From: Olivibacter oleidegradans
GTDB taxonomy: Bacteria > Bacteroidota > Bacteroidia > Sphingobacteriales > Sphingobacteriaceae
DNA: 64,000 bases
Reading direction: 5' to 3'
Assembly (NCBI RefSeq): GCF_042432805.1
Contig: NZ_JBHLWO010000002.1
Location: forward strand, 1,116,001 to 1,180,000
How positions within the stretch are numbered: position 1 is the stretch's first letter; the number at the start of each line of letters is the position of its first letter. Positions 62,923 to 64,000 of the stretch are shown piece after piece. The notes under the pieces were generated by a model. That model did not search any database, had not been told where the DNA came from, and saw only the letters and a list, made by a program, of their open reading frames with translations. The position numbers and the translations under genes were made by a program.

Positions 62923-63768
62923 ATGCTTACAGCCACTGCCTTGAACTATAAGGTTGGAAAACATTATTTGCTGCGTGACATCAGCTTTCAGATCCGACCA
63001 GGAGAATTACTGGCCGTTCTTGGTGCGAATGGCGCCGGAAAATCGACCTTAATAAATATCCTGAGTGGAGAAAAAAAGCCAACATCAGGTAAGGTCTTAC
63101 TTTTTGATAAGGAATTGTCATCCTATTTACCGCAAGAACTGGCCAAGAAAAGGACAATTCTCCAGCAACACAATAGTGTACATTTAAACTTCTCAGTTAA
63201 TGAAGTTCTTCTTATGGGAAGGTATCCACATTTTAGGTTTCGCCCGGATATAAAAGATCTCATTGCTGTGGAGGAAGCGATGGAGGTATGTGGTATCAGC
63301 CATCTTGTAGATCGGTCTTATCTATCGCTTTCGGGTGGCGAGCAGCAACGCGTCCAATATGCCCGAGTGCTGTGTCAAATTTGGGATCAACCCGAAAGCC
63401 TTTTATTGATGGATGAGCCTGTTGCTGCCTTAGACCCTCAATACCAGCAACAGACAATGGCAATTGCCAGAGCATTTAGCCAACGGGGTTATATGGTTAT
63501 TGCTGTATTGCATGAAATCAATTTGGCAGCACAATACGCTGATCGTATCCTCATGCTAAAGGGTGGCAGAAAATGGCTGGATGGTACGCCGGTTGAGGTT
63601 TTGACACCCAGCCATATTTACGCTATTTTTAGCACGGAAGTTGATGTGATGGTTAATAAAAGAACCTTGCAGCCAATAGTTATTCCAAAACAAATAAATC
63701 TTGATATTAACCGTTTCAACTCGCTATTTTATCCAGTTGCGATTGATCATACGGAGGTTACTACCTAA
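62923..63768 (+). CDS. hmuV: Heme ABC transporter ATP-binding protein
   Basis: A 281-residue ATPase of the FepC/HmuV type. Walker A is GANGAGKSTL (near residue 37), the signature is LSGGEQQRVQ (near 138), and Walker B is LLLMDEPVAAL. A Gln-rich switch (YQQQTMA) and the H-loop LHEINLA follow. It drives heme import with the HmuU permease and lies 12 nt after hmuU. Its stop overlaps the end of the minus-strand AraC gene by 8 nt. Confidence 0.93.
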   Translation: MLTATALNYKVGKHYLLRDISFQIRPGELLAVLGANGAGKSTLINILSGEKKPTSGKVLLFDKELSSYLPQELAKKRTILQQHNSVHLNFSVNEVLLMGRYPHFRFRPDIKDLIAVEEAMEVCGISHLVDRSYLSLSGGEQQRVQYARVLCQIWDQPESLLLMDEPVAALDPQYQQQTMAIARAFSQRGYMVIAVLHEINLAAQYADRILMLKGGRKWLDGTPVEVLTPSHIYAIFSTEVDVMVNKRTLQPIVIPKQINLDINRFNSLFYPVAIDHTEVTT

Positions 63769-64000
63769 TATCACTCGGTGCGATCCCAAAATATTTTTTA
63801 AAGGCGGCACTGAAATTCTGTTGATGGTTATATCCGGTTGCATTGGCTACTTCGGCTATACTTTTGCCTTCATCCAGTAAAAGTGACCGGGCTTTTTCCA
63901 TCCGAACCCTCGTTAAGTAATCATATATGGTAATTGAAAAATAATCTTTAAATGACTGGCGCAGTTTGGATTCACTCATGCCAATCTCTTCAGCTAAGGT
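63761..64000 (-). CDS. AraC family regulator, C-terminal part (cut by the window end)
   Basis: The last 79 residues of an AraC-type DNA-binding domain, with its frame open to the window edge. The two helix-turn-helices are visible (LAEEIGMSESKLRQSFKDY and SIAEVANATGYNHQQNFSAAF), ending KKYFGIAPSDIR. It is convergent with hmuV. Similar AraC regulators control siderophore or heme uptake in Bacteroidota, so it may regulate this locus, which is inference. Confidence 0.85.
   Translation of the reverse strand, partial: TLAEEIGMSESKLRQSFKDYFSITIYDYLTRVRMEKARSLLLDEGKSIAEVANATGYNHQQNFSAAFKKYFGIAPSDIR

Overview
The window looks like chromosomal DNA of a Bacteroidota bacterium, most likely of the Sphingobacteriaceae type. 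Several observations point there: upstream sites of the TTG-N18-20-TAnnTTTG promoter class, a lack of strong Shine-Dalgarno sites, lipoproteins exported with SCKK/ACNK-type lipoboxes, a TonB-dependent receptor with HmuY-family lipoproteins, SatD-DUF3307 and CzcA-TolC fusion genes, and low to moderate GC content. The species cannot be fixed from the sequence alone.

Layout. 0-7.6 kb: housekeeping and stress genes (universal stress protein, a TetR regulator with a palindromic operator-promoter, an M23 peptidase, TatD, TcdA, a lipoprotein, and a SatD-DUF3307 pair behind an array of CCGATATT half-sites). 7.7-16 kb: a minus-strand heavy-metal efflux operon (His-rich small protein, CzcA fused to a TolC-like protein, CzcB-like adaptor, P1B-4 ATPase). 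16-34.8 kb: mixed metabolism and maintenance (EamA transporter, YegP, an acyl-CoA-dehydrogenase-like protein, PnuC, AI-2E transporter, topoisomerase III, MtfA-like peptidase, GapN-like dehydrogenase, an M16 peptidase pair, a PLP desulfhydrase/deaminase, lysine 6-transaminase, a CNNM/CorC protein, a GlxA-type regulator, a CDGSH protein, a NUDIX hydrolase and topoisomerase IB).

35.5-51.1 kb is the most distinctive region, a lipid-biosynthesis island. Two giant proteins and a small ACP form a compact, iterative PUFA-synthase-like machine: [NPD-NPD]-KS-AT-ACP-ACP-KR, then KS-AT-DH-PPTase, then ACP. It departs from canonical PfaABCD by having the enoyl reductase at the N-terminus, two internal ACPs, one DH region and its own phosphopantetheinyl transferase. 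Next to it lie a cyclopropane-fatty-acid synthase, a 14-TM-type MFS exporter and a membrane desaturase that closely resembles eukaryotic dihydroceramide (DES1-type) desaturases. The product is unknown. I infer an unusual, possibly cyclopropanated or sphingolipid-linked lipid.

51.2-64 kb is a heme acquisition region: heme oxygenase, a seven-gene minus-strand operon (TonB-dependent receptor, two clear and one divergent HmuY-like lipoprotein, two TIG-like lipoproteins, an S41 peptidase lipoprotein), the divergent hmuTUV ABC importer and the end of an AraC regulator. Between the heme oxygenase and the operon is a strictly phased 21-bp degenerate repeat array (22 units) next to a decayed cytochrome c peroxidase fragment. 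Together these genes would capture heme at the surface, import it and open the porphyrin ring to release iron.
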